NCBI RefSeq assembly: GCF_016482785.1
Contig: NZ_JAEMXM010000023.1
Coordinates: 19,843 to 83,842 of the forward strand
DNA from: Paenibacillus alkalitolerans
Lineage (GTDB): Bacteria > Bacillota > Bacilli > Paenibacillales > YIM-B00363
Direction: 5' to 3'
Length of the DNA stretch: 64,000 nt
In this document: piece after piece, positions 54,967 through 63,966 of the stretch
Layout of the letters: every line of letters begins with the position of its first letter
Position numbering within the stretch: position 1 is the stretch's first letter
Position numbers and translations under genes: made by a program
Notes under the pieces: model-generated
Seen by the model: only the letters and a program-made list of their open reading frames with translations
The model's database searches: none
Told to the model about the DNA's origin: nothing

Positions 54967-55984
54967 GAGGCGGATTCTCCTCTTTCTTATGCTGTGCCGT
55001 GTCGGTTTCGTTCGGAGCTTCCGCACCGCGATTCTCTTGCGTCGTTGCCGCCGCAGGCTCACTGCTTGGCGCGGCCCGGGAAGATACGATCGGATCCGAA
55101 TACCTGACGGTTGCGTATCCTTTGGCCCGCCTGTACGCAATCAAGGCGATCGCCGCAATCACGATCAGAACCGCGACCAATTGCGAGATTCGGATGTTGC
55201 CGTAATCCATCTTGCCCGGCGGCGCCAACAGCAGCATTGGAGACCATAGCGCGTCCAGCAATGCGTCAAGCCATGCCGGACCGTCAAAAGCCAACGAATC
55301 CGTCCGCAATCCTTCCACGAAGAAGCGGCCGATCGAGTACCAAATAAAATAACCGAAAAATATTTCGCCCGCCCGCACAAAAGCTTGTCTCCGAAGGACG
55401 AACAACAGGAGCAACCCGGCTACATTCCATAGTGACTCATAAAGGAACGTAGGGTGCCGGAACAGTCCATCGATGTACATTTGTTCGACGATGAAGTTCG
55501 GCAGATGCAGCCCGCTGCGCAGAAATTCTTCAGTCACCGGACCGCCGTACGCCTCTTGGTTCATAAAATTTCCCCAACGGCCGATCGCTTGTCCGACGAT
55601 CAAGCCGGGCGCGCAAATATCGGCTATGCGCAAGAAGCTGTATCCTTTGCGCCTGATATATATATATCCTGCTATCAGCGCGCCGATGAGCGCTCCGTAT
55701 ATGGCGATGCCGCCTTCCCAAATCTTTATTACGTCTATGATGTTATCTTGATAGTCCTGCCAACGGAACGCCACATAGTAGAGGCGAGCGCCGATAATCG
55801 CCGAGGGTACGCCTAGGAGGAGCAGATCCATGAAAAAATCGGGAACGATACCGAACCGCTTGCCTTCCTGGACCGCAAGCAGCAACCCGGCCAATGCCGC
55901 CGATCCCAAAATGATTCCGTACCAATGTACCGTGAGCGGGCCGAGAGTGAATGCGACCGGATCCAATACAAAAGCGAAATTCAT
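54944..55984 (-). CDS. lgt: Prolipoprotein diacylglyceryl transferase
   Basis: 346 residues, seven membrane spans. The signature GRWGNFMNQEAYGGPV (catalytic Arg) and HPTFLYESLWN and GEIFFGYFIWYSIGRFFVEGLR are conserved. It attaches diacylglycerol to the Cys of lipoproteins such as the many binding proteins here. A hydrophilic tail of about 60 residues (RRAKGYATVRYSDPI...PNSAV) extends beyond the usual end; part of it overlaps ppaX. Confidence 0.97.
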   Translation of the reverse strand: MNFAFVLDPVAFTLGPLTVHWYGIILGSAALAGLLLAVQEGKRFGIVPDFFMDLLLLGVPSAIIGARLYYVAFRWQDYQDNIIDVIKIWEGGIAIYGALIGALIAGYIYIRRKGYSFLRIADICAPGLIVGQAIGRWGNFMNQEAYGGPVTEEFLRSGLHLPNFIVEQMYIDGLFRHPTFLYESLWNVAGLLLLFVLRRQAFVRAGEIFFGYFIWYSIGRFFVEGLRTDSLAFDGPAWLDALLDALWSPMLLLAPPGKMDYGNIRISQLVAVLIVIAAIALIAYRRAKGYATVRYSDPIVSSRAAPSSEPAAATTQENRGAEAPNETDTAQHKKEENPPHDPNSAV

Positions 55985-55994
55985 AGACGCCCCC

Positions 55995-56933
55995 CTACTC
56001 CATATCGTCGTAATCGTGATCGATGGTCTCCGTCAAGCGGTTCGTGAATTGAAGCGCCGCGTTGTAGCCCATTCGTTTCAACCGGTAATTCATCGCCGCC
56101 ACCTCAATGATGACCGCGAGATTTCGTCCGGGTCTTACCGGAATCGTGACAAGAGGAAGATCGGTATCGATGATGCGGGTCGTCTCTTCATCTATTCCCA
56201 ACCGGTCATATTGCTTGTCTTGCTGCCAAGTTTCCAGCCTCGCGACGACTGAAATTTTTTTGTAGTTTCGGACTGCGCCCGCGCCGAACAACGTCATCAC
56301 GTTAATAATGCCCAGTCCGCGAATTTCAACCAGATGCTTTATCAAATCCGGCGCGTTCCCGTACAGGTCGTTATCCGCCGTCTGGCGGATCTCGACAGCA
56401 TCGTCCGCTATCAACCGATGGCCGCGTTTGACCAGCTCGAGCGCCGTTTCGCTTTTCCCGATTCCGCTCGATCCCGTAATAAGCATACCGACGCCGTATA
56501 CATCGACCAGAACCCCGTGGATCGTTGTGCTCGGCGCAAGTTTATTCTCAAGGAATCCGGTGATGCGGCTTGCCAAAATCGTCGTAGCCAGGCCGCTTCT
56601 AAGCAGAGGCATATTTTTTTCTTTGGCCGTTTCCAGCAGCTCCTTCGGAACGTCAAGATGCCTTGTGATCAGAATGCAAGGCGTTTCTTCCCGGCACAAC
56701 TTCGCAGCCCGCTCGCGGCGGACCGATTCCGTCAACGTTTCGAAGAACGTAAGCTCCGTCATACCCATCAATTGAACGCGTTCTTCAGGGTAATAAGTAA
56801 AATATCCCGCCAGTTCCAATCCCGGACGGTACAAATCTGCAACGTTAATGGGCCGCTTTAACCCGTCTTCGCCTGCGAGCACTTCGAGCGAGAAATGCTG
56901 CACCAAGTCGGCGGCTTTCACTTTTTTCGGCAT
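55995..56933 (-). CDS. hprK: HPr kinase/phosphorylase
   Basis: 312 residues. P-loop [14 protein letters not shown], catalytic His/Asp region [12 protein letters not shown], and the family signature [20 protein letters not shown]. It phosphorylates Ser46 of HPr in response to fructose-1,6-bisphosphate and ATP, and reverses this with phosphate; this sets CcpA-dependent repression. The start [10 protein letters not shown] follows GGGAGA; a longer start (MGDVAT) is less likely. Confidence 0.97.
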   Translation of the reverse strand: MPKKVKAADLVQHFSLEVLAGEDGLKRPINVADLYRPGLELAGYFTYYPEERVQLMGMTELTFFETLTESVRRERAAKLCREETPCILITRHLDVPKELLETAKEKNMPLLRSGLATTILASRITGFLENKLAPSTTIHGVLVDVYGVGMLITGSSGIGKSETALELVKRGHRLIADDAVEIRQTADNDLYGNAPDLIKHLVEIRGLGIINVMTLFGAGAVRNYKKISVVARLETWQQDKQYDRLGIDEETTRIIDTDLPLVTIPVRPGRNLAVIIEVAAMNYRLKRMGYNAALQFTNRLTETIDHDYDDME

Positions 56934-57026
56934 TGTAGCAACGTCTCCCATGCGAACTATTCTTGTTCCATCGTATAGGAAACCCTATATGAAATCAACC
57001 GCCAGCCTTTTACTTGTCTTCACGAA

Positions 57027-57734
57027 TTACGGCAAATCGATAACCATCAGCTTCGCTCCGCTTTCGCTTGATATCGCGAGGCCCGCCGTTCCTTCGATTC
57101 TGGCGGCATCCCTCTTCCGAAGCTTGTTCTCTCCGTTGAGTAACAATTCCCCTTCAATGACGAACACATAAATGCGCCGCCCTTCTTCCTGCTCGAACGC
57201 AATAGAGTGACCGGCGTCCAGCTCCGACAAATACATTGTAATATCCTGATGGATGACGGCCACGCCGTCTTTACGCCCTCCTCTGCCGGAGACGACGGGC
57301 AACAAGGCATTCTTCATCCCGTCGGCATTGAACGTAATCGTTTCATAGGAAGGCGGCAATCCGTGTTCGGCGGGCTGGAACCACAGCTGCAGGAAATTAA
57401 CCTCCTCCTCAGCGGACGGGTTCGTTTCCGAGTGCATAATCCCTCTGCCGGCGCTCATCCGCTGCACTTGCCCTTCGCGAATGATTTCCGAATTCCCCAT
57501 GCTGTCCTCATGCTTCAATTGCCCCTTCAATATAACGGAGACGATTTCCATCTCCCGGTGACCGTGCATGCCGAAACCCTTCAGCGGCTTCACGAAATCG
57601 TCGTTAAATACGCGGAGCGGTCCGAATGACATATTGTCGGGGTCGTAATAATCGGCGAACGAAAAGCTGAAATTGCTCTTGAGCCATCCGTGATTTGTGG
57701 AATGCCTGCTCTCGGCCGGATATATTGCGATCAT
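57027..57734 (-). CDS. Pirin family protein (intact)
   Basis: 235 residues, two cupin domains. The metal-binding set is seen in GMHGHREMEIVSVILKGQLKHEDSMG and the Glu in GIMHSETNPS. YhhW-like members can act as quercetin 2,3-dioxygenases; the true role is not known. This is the second pirin gene in the window, and unlike the one at 16.5-17.3 kb it is unbroken and has the local base composition. Confidence 0.92.
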   Translation of the reverse strand: MIAIYPAESRHSTNHGWLKSNFSFSFADYYDPDNMSFGPLRVFNDDFVKPLKGFGMHGHREMEIVSVILKGQLKHEDSMGNSEIIREGQVQRMSAGRGIMHSETNPSAEEEVNFLQLWFQPAEHGLPPSYETITFNADGMKNALLPVVSGRGGRKDGVAVIHQDITMYLSELDAGHSIAFEQEEGRRIYVFVIEGELLLNGENKLRKRDAARIEGTAGLAISSESGAKLMVIDLP

Positions 57735-57910
57735 TTGCAGTCCTCCGTTCTTTTATAATAGTGTACCATGATCCGGTTTCTGAAAAACGTATTTTTGCCG
57801 CGAACTAAGACCCATTAAGCGCGGCTTCAATCGGTTACTCTGGAATTATCTCAAATTCAAGATAATTGTAGCGCCTGATCTACCGGTTGGTCAATGCTTT
57901 TCGAATGCCG

Positions 57911-57958
57911 AGAAGTACATTCAAGGATGAGCGACCGCGATTTAGAGGAAGTTTTTCT
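57911..57958 (+). repeat. Dispersed palindromic repeat, copy E (left arm degenerate)
   Basis: GAAGTACATTCAAGGATGAG + CGACCGCGATTTAGAGGAAG + TTTTTCT matches copies A and D, but the left arm has decayed. It lies beyond the ugpC-type gene's terminator. Apart from this and the terminator, the 325-base gap (57735-58059) shows no gene. Confidence 0.82.
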
Positions 57959-58000
57959 GGGTGTAGAATTTACTCGTTACATGTTGTGGCAGAAATCGTT

Positions 58001-58051
58001 AAAAAAAAGGCCTGTCCTCAAGTCATCTGCGATGACTTGAGGACAGGCCTT
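58001..58051 (-). terminator. Terminator of the MsmX/UgpC-type ATPase gene
   Basis: A perfect stem of about 21 bp (AAGGCCTGTCC... / ...GGACAGGCCTT) with loop TGC/GCA, followed on the minus strand by eight T residues. One of the strongest terminators in the window. Confidence 0.93.
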
Positions 58052-58059
58052 ATGGCTTA

Positions 58060-59178
58060 TTACAACAATACGGATTTTTCGGTTTCTTTGTCGAAGATGT
58101 GAATTTTGTTCATGTCGAAAGCGAGTTTCACGTTCTGGCCTTCTTTAAGACCTGCACGGCCGTCGACGCGGGCGATGGCCGATTCTTTGCCGATTCCGCC
58201 CAAGTAGAGGAACATTTCGTGACCGAGGTTTTCCGCCACTTCGATGTTCGCCTCGACGATACTGTTCGGGGAAGCTTCCAAGAAGATCGGCTCTTGGTGA
58301 ATGTCTTCCGGACGAACGCCGAGAATGACTTCTTTCCCTATATATCCGCGTTCACGCAAAATTTTCGCTTTTCCTTCCGGGATAACTACATTGACTTTGT
58401 TCGACTTGAACCGAACGTCGCCGGCTTCTTCGGAGAGCGAACCGTTCAGGAAGTTCATCGACGGAGAACCGATAAAGCCTGCAACGAACATATTTACAGG
58501 AGAATTGTAAACGACTTCCGGAGTAGCGGCTTGCTGAATGAGGCCGTCCTTCATTACGACGATCCGGCTGCCCATCGTCATCGCTTCCGTCTGGTCGTGC
58601 GTAACGTACACGACCGTCGTTTCCAAGCGCTTGTGAAGCTTGGAAATCTCGGCGCGCATCTGTACGCGGAGCTTCGCGTCAAGGTTGGACAACGGTTCGT
58701 CCATCAAGAATACTTGCGGTTCGCGGACAATCGCGCGGCCGAGGGCGACACGCTGGCGCTGACCGCCGGAAAGCGCCTTCGGTTTACGCTCGAGCAAGTG
58801 CTCGATGTCGAGAATTTTCGCTGCTTCGCGAACGCGCTTATCGATATCGGCTTTCTTGAATTTACGCAATTTCAAACCGAACGCCATGTTCTGATACACG
58901 TTCATATGCGGGTAAAGGGCGTAAGATTGGAACACCATCGCGATATCGCGATCTTTCGGTGCGACGTCATTCACGAGCCGGTCGCCGATGTACAAGCTAC
59001 CTTCGGAAATTTCCTCCAAGCCGGCGATCATCCGAAGCGTCGTGGACTTACCGCAACCCGACGGACCAACAAGTACAAGAAACTCTTTGTCTTGAATATC
59101 CAAGTGGAAGTCGGATACGGATGGAGTGTCGGACCCCGGATACCTCTTGTAAATGTGTTCTAAACGTACTCCTGCCAT
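58060..59178 (-). CDS. ugpC: Multi-sugar ABC transporter ATPase, MsmX/UgpC type
   Basis: 372 residues. Walker A GPSGCGKST, signature LSGGQRQRVALGRA, Walker B VFLMDEPLSNLDA, switch THDQTEAM, and the C-terminal regulatory domain with GVRPEDIHQEPIF. This monocistronic ATPase serves many sugar importers that lack their own, so it is the likely partner of the permease at the left edge. GGGGGAT precedes the ATG. Confidence 0.95.
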   Translation of the reverse strand: MAGVRLEHIYKRYPGSDTPSVSDFHLDIQDKEFLVLVGPSGCGKSTTLRMIAGLEEISEGSLYIGDRLVNDVAPKDRDIAMVFQSYALYPHMNVYQNMAFGLKLRKFKKADIDKRVREAAKILDIEHLLERKPKALSGGQRQRVALGRAIVREPQVFLMDEPLSNLDAKLRVQMRAEISKLHKRLETTVVYVTHDQTEAMTMGSRIVVMKDGLIQQAATPEVVYNSPVNMFVAGFIGSPSMNFLNGSLSEEAGDVRFKSNKVNVVIPEGKAKILRERGYIGKEVILGVRPEDIHQEPIFLEASPNSIVEANIEVAENLGHEMFLYLGGIGKESAIARVDGRAGLKEGQNVKLAFDMNKIHIFDKETEKSVLL

Positions 59179-59268
59179 GTTCAAATCCCCCTCTGCATAG
59201 TTAAACGAGATACTTACATTTTAACGCACTGTCCCACTGGGCGACTATGCACAAGGTTTACAAAAATA

Positions 59269-60309
59269 TTATTTCCTCTTTGTGACTTTATACAATAATA
59301 GAGCCAGCTTCACAAGCACGGCATGGTCGAAGTCCCTTACATCCAAGCCTGTTTCCTGCTTGAATTTATCAAGCCGGTACAACAATGTGTTCCGGTGTAT
59401 ATACAGCTTCTTCGCCGTGTCGCTGACGTTGCAGTTTTCGGAAAAGAACGTGTCCAGCGTAGTGATCAATTCCGCATCCAGAGACGGTTCGGCCCGTTTA
59501 AACACGCCGTCCACAAAGCGCCGTTTAGCGTTATCGGAAGCCTTGTCCAGCAAAGCTTCGAGCCGGAGCTCCCAAGGCATATGGATGTTCGAAGAAAATC
59601 GATACGCACGGCCGAGCTCCATCGTTTCCCTCAGCATCACGATCGCGGCTATGAGTTTCTTGGAAGGTTGAACAGGATAAGTAATCGCCACATGGCATTC
59701 GCCGACCCATTCGCTGGAGAACATCTCCTGCAAGCCCGAAGCGAAATCCTGCAGCGAAACCTCGAGCTCCTCTTCGCCTTTGTCGCCGAGCAAGATTTCA
59801 TCTCCAAGTATTACCCACTGTTTATTATGTAATGGGATTAAAGTGACTTCTTCGTCAAAAAACGATTGCAGCAGCTTTCTTAACTCGCCGTAAGATGTGT
59901 ATTGGCGTTCAGGATATTCCCCATATAACAGAACAGGAATTTTCATGCCGCTTAATGAAGGCCAGGCAGCGAACGATTCGGGCAGCACGGCATCCAGATC
60001 GCCTTGCTCCAACCGGTCCATCACCCACGCCGACAGCAGAGTTGCCTGCCGCTCTTCTTCGGAAAAACCGGCCCCGGATCTCCCTCTCCGGTCTTGGCTG
60101 CGTTGGTGGTCAAACAACAAGGAAACAAGCTGCTCTTCCGCGTGCGTCAACGAGCCGTAAATCACAAAGCGAACGTCCTTGGTTGCTTCAAACACCGTCT
60201 TGTTTGCGCGCGGTTCGAAATCCTTTCCGGTTATCGCCGGCGCTTTCTCCACTGTCACTTCTCTTTGCAAAATTCTCTCCAACCGCTCTCTCAGCGTCTC
60301 CCAATCCAT
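59269..60309 (-). CDS. PucR/CdaR-type transcriptional regulator
   Basis: 346 residues. The C-terminal ~60 residues form the PucR helix-turn-helix (LDTFFSENCNVSDTAKKLYIHRNTLLYRLDKFKQETGLDV). The rest is a GGDEF-like/CdaR linker region with no clear ligand pocket. It may control the neighbouring sugar ATPase gene or respond to sugar acids as CdaR does, but this is only suggested by position. Confidence 0.85.
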   Translation of the reverse strand: MDWETLRERLERILQREVTVEKAPAITGKDFEPRANKTVFEATKDVRFVIYGSLTHAEEQLVSLLFDHQRSQDRRGRSGAGFSEEERQATLLSAWVMDRLEQGDLDAVLPESFAAWPSLSGMKIPVLLYGEYPERQYTSYGELRKLLQSFFDEEVTLIPLHNKQWVILGDEILLGDKGEEELEVSLQDFASGLQEMFSSEWVGECHVAITYPVQPSKKLIAAIVMLRETMELGRAYRFSSNIHMPWELRLEALLDKASDNAKRRFVDGVFKRAEPSLDAELITTLDTFFSENCNVSDTAKKLYIHRNTLLYRLDKFKQETGLDVRDFDHAVLVKLALLLYKVTKRK

Positions 60310-60360
60310 CTTTCGTCCAACTCCGCGTCTTGAATCTGTTTTTCCTTATTGTAGCACACG

Positions 60361-61299
60361 TCACGCAACGGTTAAGAGTAAAAGAATGGATAACAGTGAA
60401 AATATGGCCCCCACCAAGTACAAGAACGATACCGTCTGCGTTTGGGTCAGCCCCCAGTGCATAAGGCTGTGGTGCGTATGAAGCTTGTCAGCCGTATGCA
60501 GCCCTTTGCCAAGCAGCAGCCTTCGGGCAAATACAATGGCCGTGTCGAGAATCGGTACGCCCAATGCAAGCAAAGGAACGAGTATAGACAACGCGGTCGC
60601 GCTTTTGAAAGCGCCGTCCACCGCCACAACGGCAAGCGTGTACCCGAGAAACGTGGCGCCTGCGTCCCCCATGAATATTTTCGCCGGATAGAAGTTGTAT
60701 ATCAAGAAACCTAAGGCGGCGCCGACGACAACAGCGGCCGCGACGGCGGACTGCGTTTGCCCTTTCAGCAGCGCCACAGCGAATAATGTTAGGGATGAAA
60801 TAGCCGATATTCCGGAGGCGAGACCGTCTACCCCGTCGATAAAATTCATCATATTAATAAGAGCGAAAACCCAAATTACTGTGGAAGCGGCATTGATCCA
60901 ATCCGGAAACAGCCACATCCCGTCACCGAACCAACGGTTGACTCCGATGATTTCCACTCCGAACCATAGCGGAACGGCAGCGGCGGCGGCATAAGATATA
61001 ATTCTGGGCCATACCGGAAATTCAGTGCCCTTTGACTTATGCCAATCGTCGATTAGACCGGTAAGTACAAGTATCGAGCCGCCCGCCAAGATCGAGGAGG
61101 TGACCGGCGTCCAACCGATAAAGACAAGCAGAGTAGCGATGCATCCGGCGAAGATCGCTATCCCTCCCATAAGCGGAATCGGGCTTCGGTGAATTTTTCT
61201 TGCGGTCGGACGGTCGACGAAACCATAGTGAAGCGCAATCGCGCGAACAAGCGGAACAAGGCTGCAGACGGTTCCCAATGCGGTAAAAAGCGTTACCAT
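60361..61299 (-). CDS. tagO: Undecaprenyl-phosphate GlcNAc-1-phosphate transferase, TagO/WecA type
   Basis: About 312 residues with ten or eleven membrane spans. Catalytic acidic motifs: TGLIDDWHKSKG, NMMNFIDGVDGLASG and KIFMGDAGATFLGY; the C-terminal HTHHSLMHWG carries the conserved His cluster. It begins wall teichoic acid or similar polymers by loading GlcNAc-1-P on undecaprenyl phosphate. I chose the ATG of MVTLFTALG; GTG or TTG codons 3-6 residues upstream, nearer to GGGGGTGGG, are also possible. Confidence 0.92.
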   Translation of the reverse strand: MVTLFTALGTVCSLVPLVRAIALHYGFVDRPTARKIHRSPIPLMGGIAIFAGCIATLLVFIGWTPVTSSILAGGSILVLTGLIDDWHKSKGTEFPVWPRIISYAAAAAVPLWFGVEIIGVNRWFGDGMWLFPDWINAASTVIWVFALINMMNFIDGVDGLASGISAISSLTLFAVALLKGQTQSAVAAAVVVGAALGFLIYNFYPAKIFMGDAGATFLGYTLAVVAVDGAFKSATALSILVPLLALGVPILDTAIVFARRLLLGKGLHTADKLHTHHSLMHWGLTQTQTVSFLYLVGAIFSLLSILLLLTVA

Positions 61300-61393
61300 G
61301 TAACGCAAGCAACCCACCCCCAGTATCGATTAGCGTTGCCGGAATTGGATATGCGCATACCGGAAATAATTTGTGTGACAGGAGTTGGTTGGA

Positions 61394-62623
61394 TTGCTTC
61401 TTGCTTACGGTAACGGAGCTGTGGACATAACTTTGCCGGAATCGATTCAAACCGATACTATTATGTATAACATTCCGGCATCCGCCTTCCTTTTAGCGGA
61501 TGAAATTATCAAACGGGCGCTGCGGCAGCCGGTAAATTCGGCACCGCTGCGCGACATTGCAAGGGGCAAGTCGGATGCGGTTATTCTGATAAGCGATATT
61601 TCCAGACTATGCCCGTCATATCTGTTTTTACCTCATTTGCTGGATGAGCTGAATGCCGGGGGTATAGCGGACGAACGCATTACAGTCGTCGTCGCGCTCG
61701 GGCTCCATCGAAGGCAAACGGTTGAGGAGCTTCGGTTTTTGACCGGTGCGGCGTATGACAGGGTGAATGTGGAGAACCACTGCGCGCTTCCGGAACAATG
61801 CACGTACGTAGGCTCTACCGCTCTTGGTACCGAGGTTGCAATTAACAAGCGCGTAGTTCAGGGCGATCTGAGGATTGCAACAGGCAATATAGAGCCGCAC
61901 AGGCTTGTCGGCATATCCGGGGGCGCGAAAGCGTTGTTTCCCGGTGTCGCTTCCTCCAGCAGCATCGAACAGCATCATTCGCTGTCCCATCGGTTCAAAG
62001 CCTTCCCGGGCGACCCCGACAATCCGCTGCATAAGGATTTGACCGATGTGCTGAAGTTTGTGCCGATTCATTTTTTATTTAATGTAGTCGTCACTCATCG
62101 CCGCGAAATTGCCGCCGCCGTTGCGGGCAATTTACAGGATGCGCATCGGCAAGGAACCGATTTGGCCCGATCGATGTTCTTGGTGCCTGTTTCGAAAAAA
62201 TACGATGTTGTGATTGCGTCCACAGGCGGATACCCGAAGGACATGCAGTTATATCAAGCTGTAAAAACATTGGAAAATGCCGCATCGGTCACAAAACCCG
62301 GAGGAGATATCGTACTGATTGCCCGCTGCCAGGAGCTGTTCGGCAACGGCATGTTTCAATTGTGGGTGGAAACGATGGGGGATCTTGAAGCGACGGCGGA
62401 GAGGCTGAGCAAAGAGTTTGTTATCGGAGCGCATAAAATTGAGCATGTGGTGAAGGTGACCAAACAGCATAACGTCTTTTTGTACTCGGATATTCCTGAT
62501 GCTGCCGCAAGGTTGTTAGGCTTCGAACCGATACATAATTTGGACGAGAAGATAGCCGCATTATGCAACGGTAAAGCCTCTTTGGCCGTACTCCCATGCG
62601 GATCCATAACTTACCCGGTATGA
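61394..62623 (+). CDS. LarA-like nickel-pincer-nucleotide racemase (DUF2088 family)
   Basis: 409 residues. LLAYGNGAVDITLPE opens the N-terminal domain; SDISRLCPSYLFLPHLLDEL and GLHRRQTVEE (catalytic-His region), EPHRLVGISGGAKALFPGV (His and the Lys that binds the cofactor) and IEQHHSL match LarA. Known members racemise lactate or other 2-hydroxyacids. The cofactor genes larB, larC and larE are not in the window. The start is TTG after AGGAG; the upstream TTG is too close to the ribosome site. Confidence 0.86.
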   Translation: MLLAYGNGAVDITLPESIQTDTIMYNIPASAFLLADEIIKRALRQPVNSAPLRDIARGKSDAVILISDISRLCPSYLFLPHLLDELNAGGIADERITVVVALGLHRRQTVEELRFLTGAAYDRVNVENHCALPEQCTYVGSTALGTEVAINKRVVQGDLRIATGNIEPHRLVGISGGAKALFPGVASSSSIEQHHSLSHRFKAFPGDPDNPLHKDLTDVLKFVPIHFLFNVVVTHRREIAAAVAGNLQDAHRQGTDLARSMFLVPVSKKYDVVIASTGGYPKDMQLYQAVKTLENAASVTKPGGDIVLIARCQELFGNGMFQLWVETMGDLEATAERLSKEFVIGAHKIEHVVKVTKQHNVFLYSDIPDAAARLLGFEPIHNLDEKIAALCNGKASLAVLPCGSITYPV

Positions 62624-62716
62624 TTATCGATTCATTTTCTCTCCAAAGGCGTGCGAATCCTTTAAAATTGTAGTAAAATTCGAGGAGATAGTAGACGAGG
62701 AGGGACATCATCGATC

Positions 62717-63283
62717 ATGAACCGGTTGGAAGAAATTATGAATTATAATGAAAAGTTTGTCGGCGATAAAGGGTATGAGCAATTTATAACCGACAAATTT
62801 CCGGACAAGCAGATCGTTATTCTGACCTGCATGGATACCAGATTAATCGACCTGCTTCCAAGAGCCATGAATTTGCGCAACGGCGACGCGAAAATTATTC
62901 GAAACGCGGGGGCCATCGTCACACAACCGTTCGGCAACATAATGCGGAGCATACTCGTCGCTTTGTATGAATTGACGGCGGAAGAAGTGTTTGTTATCGG
63001 TCATTACGAATGCGGCATGACCGGCTTAAATGCCGAAAACATAATTCGAAAGGCTGGGGCTCGCGGTGTCAGCCAGACGACCATTGATACGCTGCGCCAC
63101 GCAGGTATCGATTTGTCGCGCTGGCTCACCGGGTTTGAAGATGTGACGCAAGGTGTAATGAAAAGCGTCGAAATTATCCGGAATCATCCGCTGCTGCCCG
63201 CAGGAACTCCCGTTCACGGGATGATCATCGATCCGAGAACGGGAAAGCTTGATGTGTTGACAAGCGGATACGAAAATAAATAA
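62717..63283 (+). CDS. Beta-class carbonic anhydrase
   Basis: 188 residues. Zinc ligands in CMDTRL (Cys-x-Asp-x-Arg) and GHYECGM (His-x-x-Cys), and NAGAIVTQPFGNIMRSILVALYEL, are typical of the small beta-type enzymes of Firmicutes. It hydrates CO2 to bicarbonate. It lies 93 bases after the LarA-like gene, with GGAGG upstream and a strong terminator downstream. Confidence 0.94.
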   Translation: MNRLEEIMNYNEKFVGDKGYEQFITDKFPDKQIVILTCMDTRLIDLLPRAMNLRNGDAKIIRNAGAIVTQPFGNIMRSILVALYELTAEEVFVIGHYECGMTGLNAENIIRKAGARGVSQTTIDTLRHAGIDLSRWLTGFEDVTQGVMKSVEIIRNHPLLPAGTPVHGMIIDPRTGKLDVLTSGYENK

Positions 63284-63297
63284 GAAATAAAAGAGAA

Positions 63298-63331
63298 AAA
63301 GCGTTTCTTCGGGTTAACGAAGAAACGCTTT
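63298..63331. terminator. Bidirectional terminator between carbonic anhydrase and the tRNA cluster
   Basis: AAAGCGTTTCTTCG and CGAAGAAACGCTTT form a perfect 14-bp stem with a six-base loop, usable from both sides. Confidence 0.9.
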
Positions 63332-63352
63332 ACGTTTGGTTTACATAATCAA

Positions 63353-63428
63353 TGGTGAGCCATGAAGGACTCGAACCTTCGACACCCTGATTAAAAGTCA
63401 GGTGCTCTACCGACTGAGCTAATGGCTC
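63353..63428 (-). tRNA. tRNA-Lys (anticodon TTT)
   Basis: 76 bases with encoded CCA. Acceptor GAGCCAT/ATGGCTC, anticodon loop CTTTTAA, T-loop GGTTCGAGTCC. Last gene of a seven-tRNA cluster read from right to left. Confidence 0.97.
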
Positions 63429-63432
63429 GAAG

Positions 63433-63518
63433 TGGTGGGGGATGATGGATTCGAACCACCGAACTCGTAAGAGAAGAGATTTACAGTCTCCCGCGTTTGG
63501 CCACTTCGCTAATCCCCC
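63433..63518 (-). tRNA. tRNA-Tyr (anticodon GTA)
   Basis: 86 bases with a long variable arm as expected for Tyr. Acceptor GGGGGAT/ATCCCCC, anticodon loop CTGTAAA, encoded CCA. Confidence 0.97.
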
Positions 63519-63535
63519 AAGAAACAATGCGGTAA

Positions 63536-63611
63536 TGGTGGCTTGGGACGGAATCGAACCGCCGACACAAGGATTTTCAGTCCTTTGCTCTACCGACTGA
63601 GCTACCAAGCC
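63536..63611 (-). tRNA. tRNA-Phe (anticodon GAA)
   Basis: 76 bases with CCA. Acceptor GGCTTGG/CCAAGCC, anticodon loop CTGAAAA. Confidence 0.97.
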
Positions 63612-63623
63612 AAAAAAAAGAAA

Positions 63624-63700
63624 TGGCGGAGCTGACGGGATTCGAACCCGCGGTCTCCTGCGTGACAGGCAGGCATGTTAGGCCTCTACACCACAGCTCC
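63624..63700 (-). tRNA. tRNA-Asp (anticodon GTC)
   Basis: 77 bases ending GCCA. Acceptor GGAGCTG/CAGCTCC, anticodon loop CTGTCAC. Confidence 0.97.
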
Positions 63701-63722
63701 ACAGTATTTAGAGAAAAGAAAT

Positions 63723-63799
<77 letters not shown>

Positions 63800-63803
63800 A
63801 TAA

Positions 63804-63879
63804 TGGTGGACGCTGACGGGATCGAACCGCCGACCCTCTGCTTGTAAGGCAGATGCTCTCCCAGCTGAGCTAAGCGTCC
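63804..63879 (-). tRNA. tRNA-Val (anticodon TAC)
   Basis: 76 bases with CCA. Acceptor GGACGCT/AGCGTCC, anticodon loop CTTACAA. Confidence 0.96.
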
Positions 63880-63889
63880 ATATGAAATT

Positions 63890-63966
63890 TGGTAGCGGCG
63901 GAGGGGATCGAACCCCCGACCTCACGGGTATGAACCGTACGCTCTAGCCAGCTGAGCTACGCCGCC
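63890..63966 (-). tRNA. tRNA-Met, elongator (anticodon CAT)
   Basis: 77 bases with CCA. Acceptor GGCGGCG paired fully at position 1, anticodon loop TTCATAC; the sequence fits Bacillus elongator Met rather than the lysidine-modified Ile tRNA. First gene of the cluster within the window; the promoter lies beyond the right edge. Confidence 0.92.
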
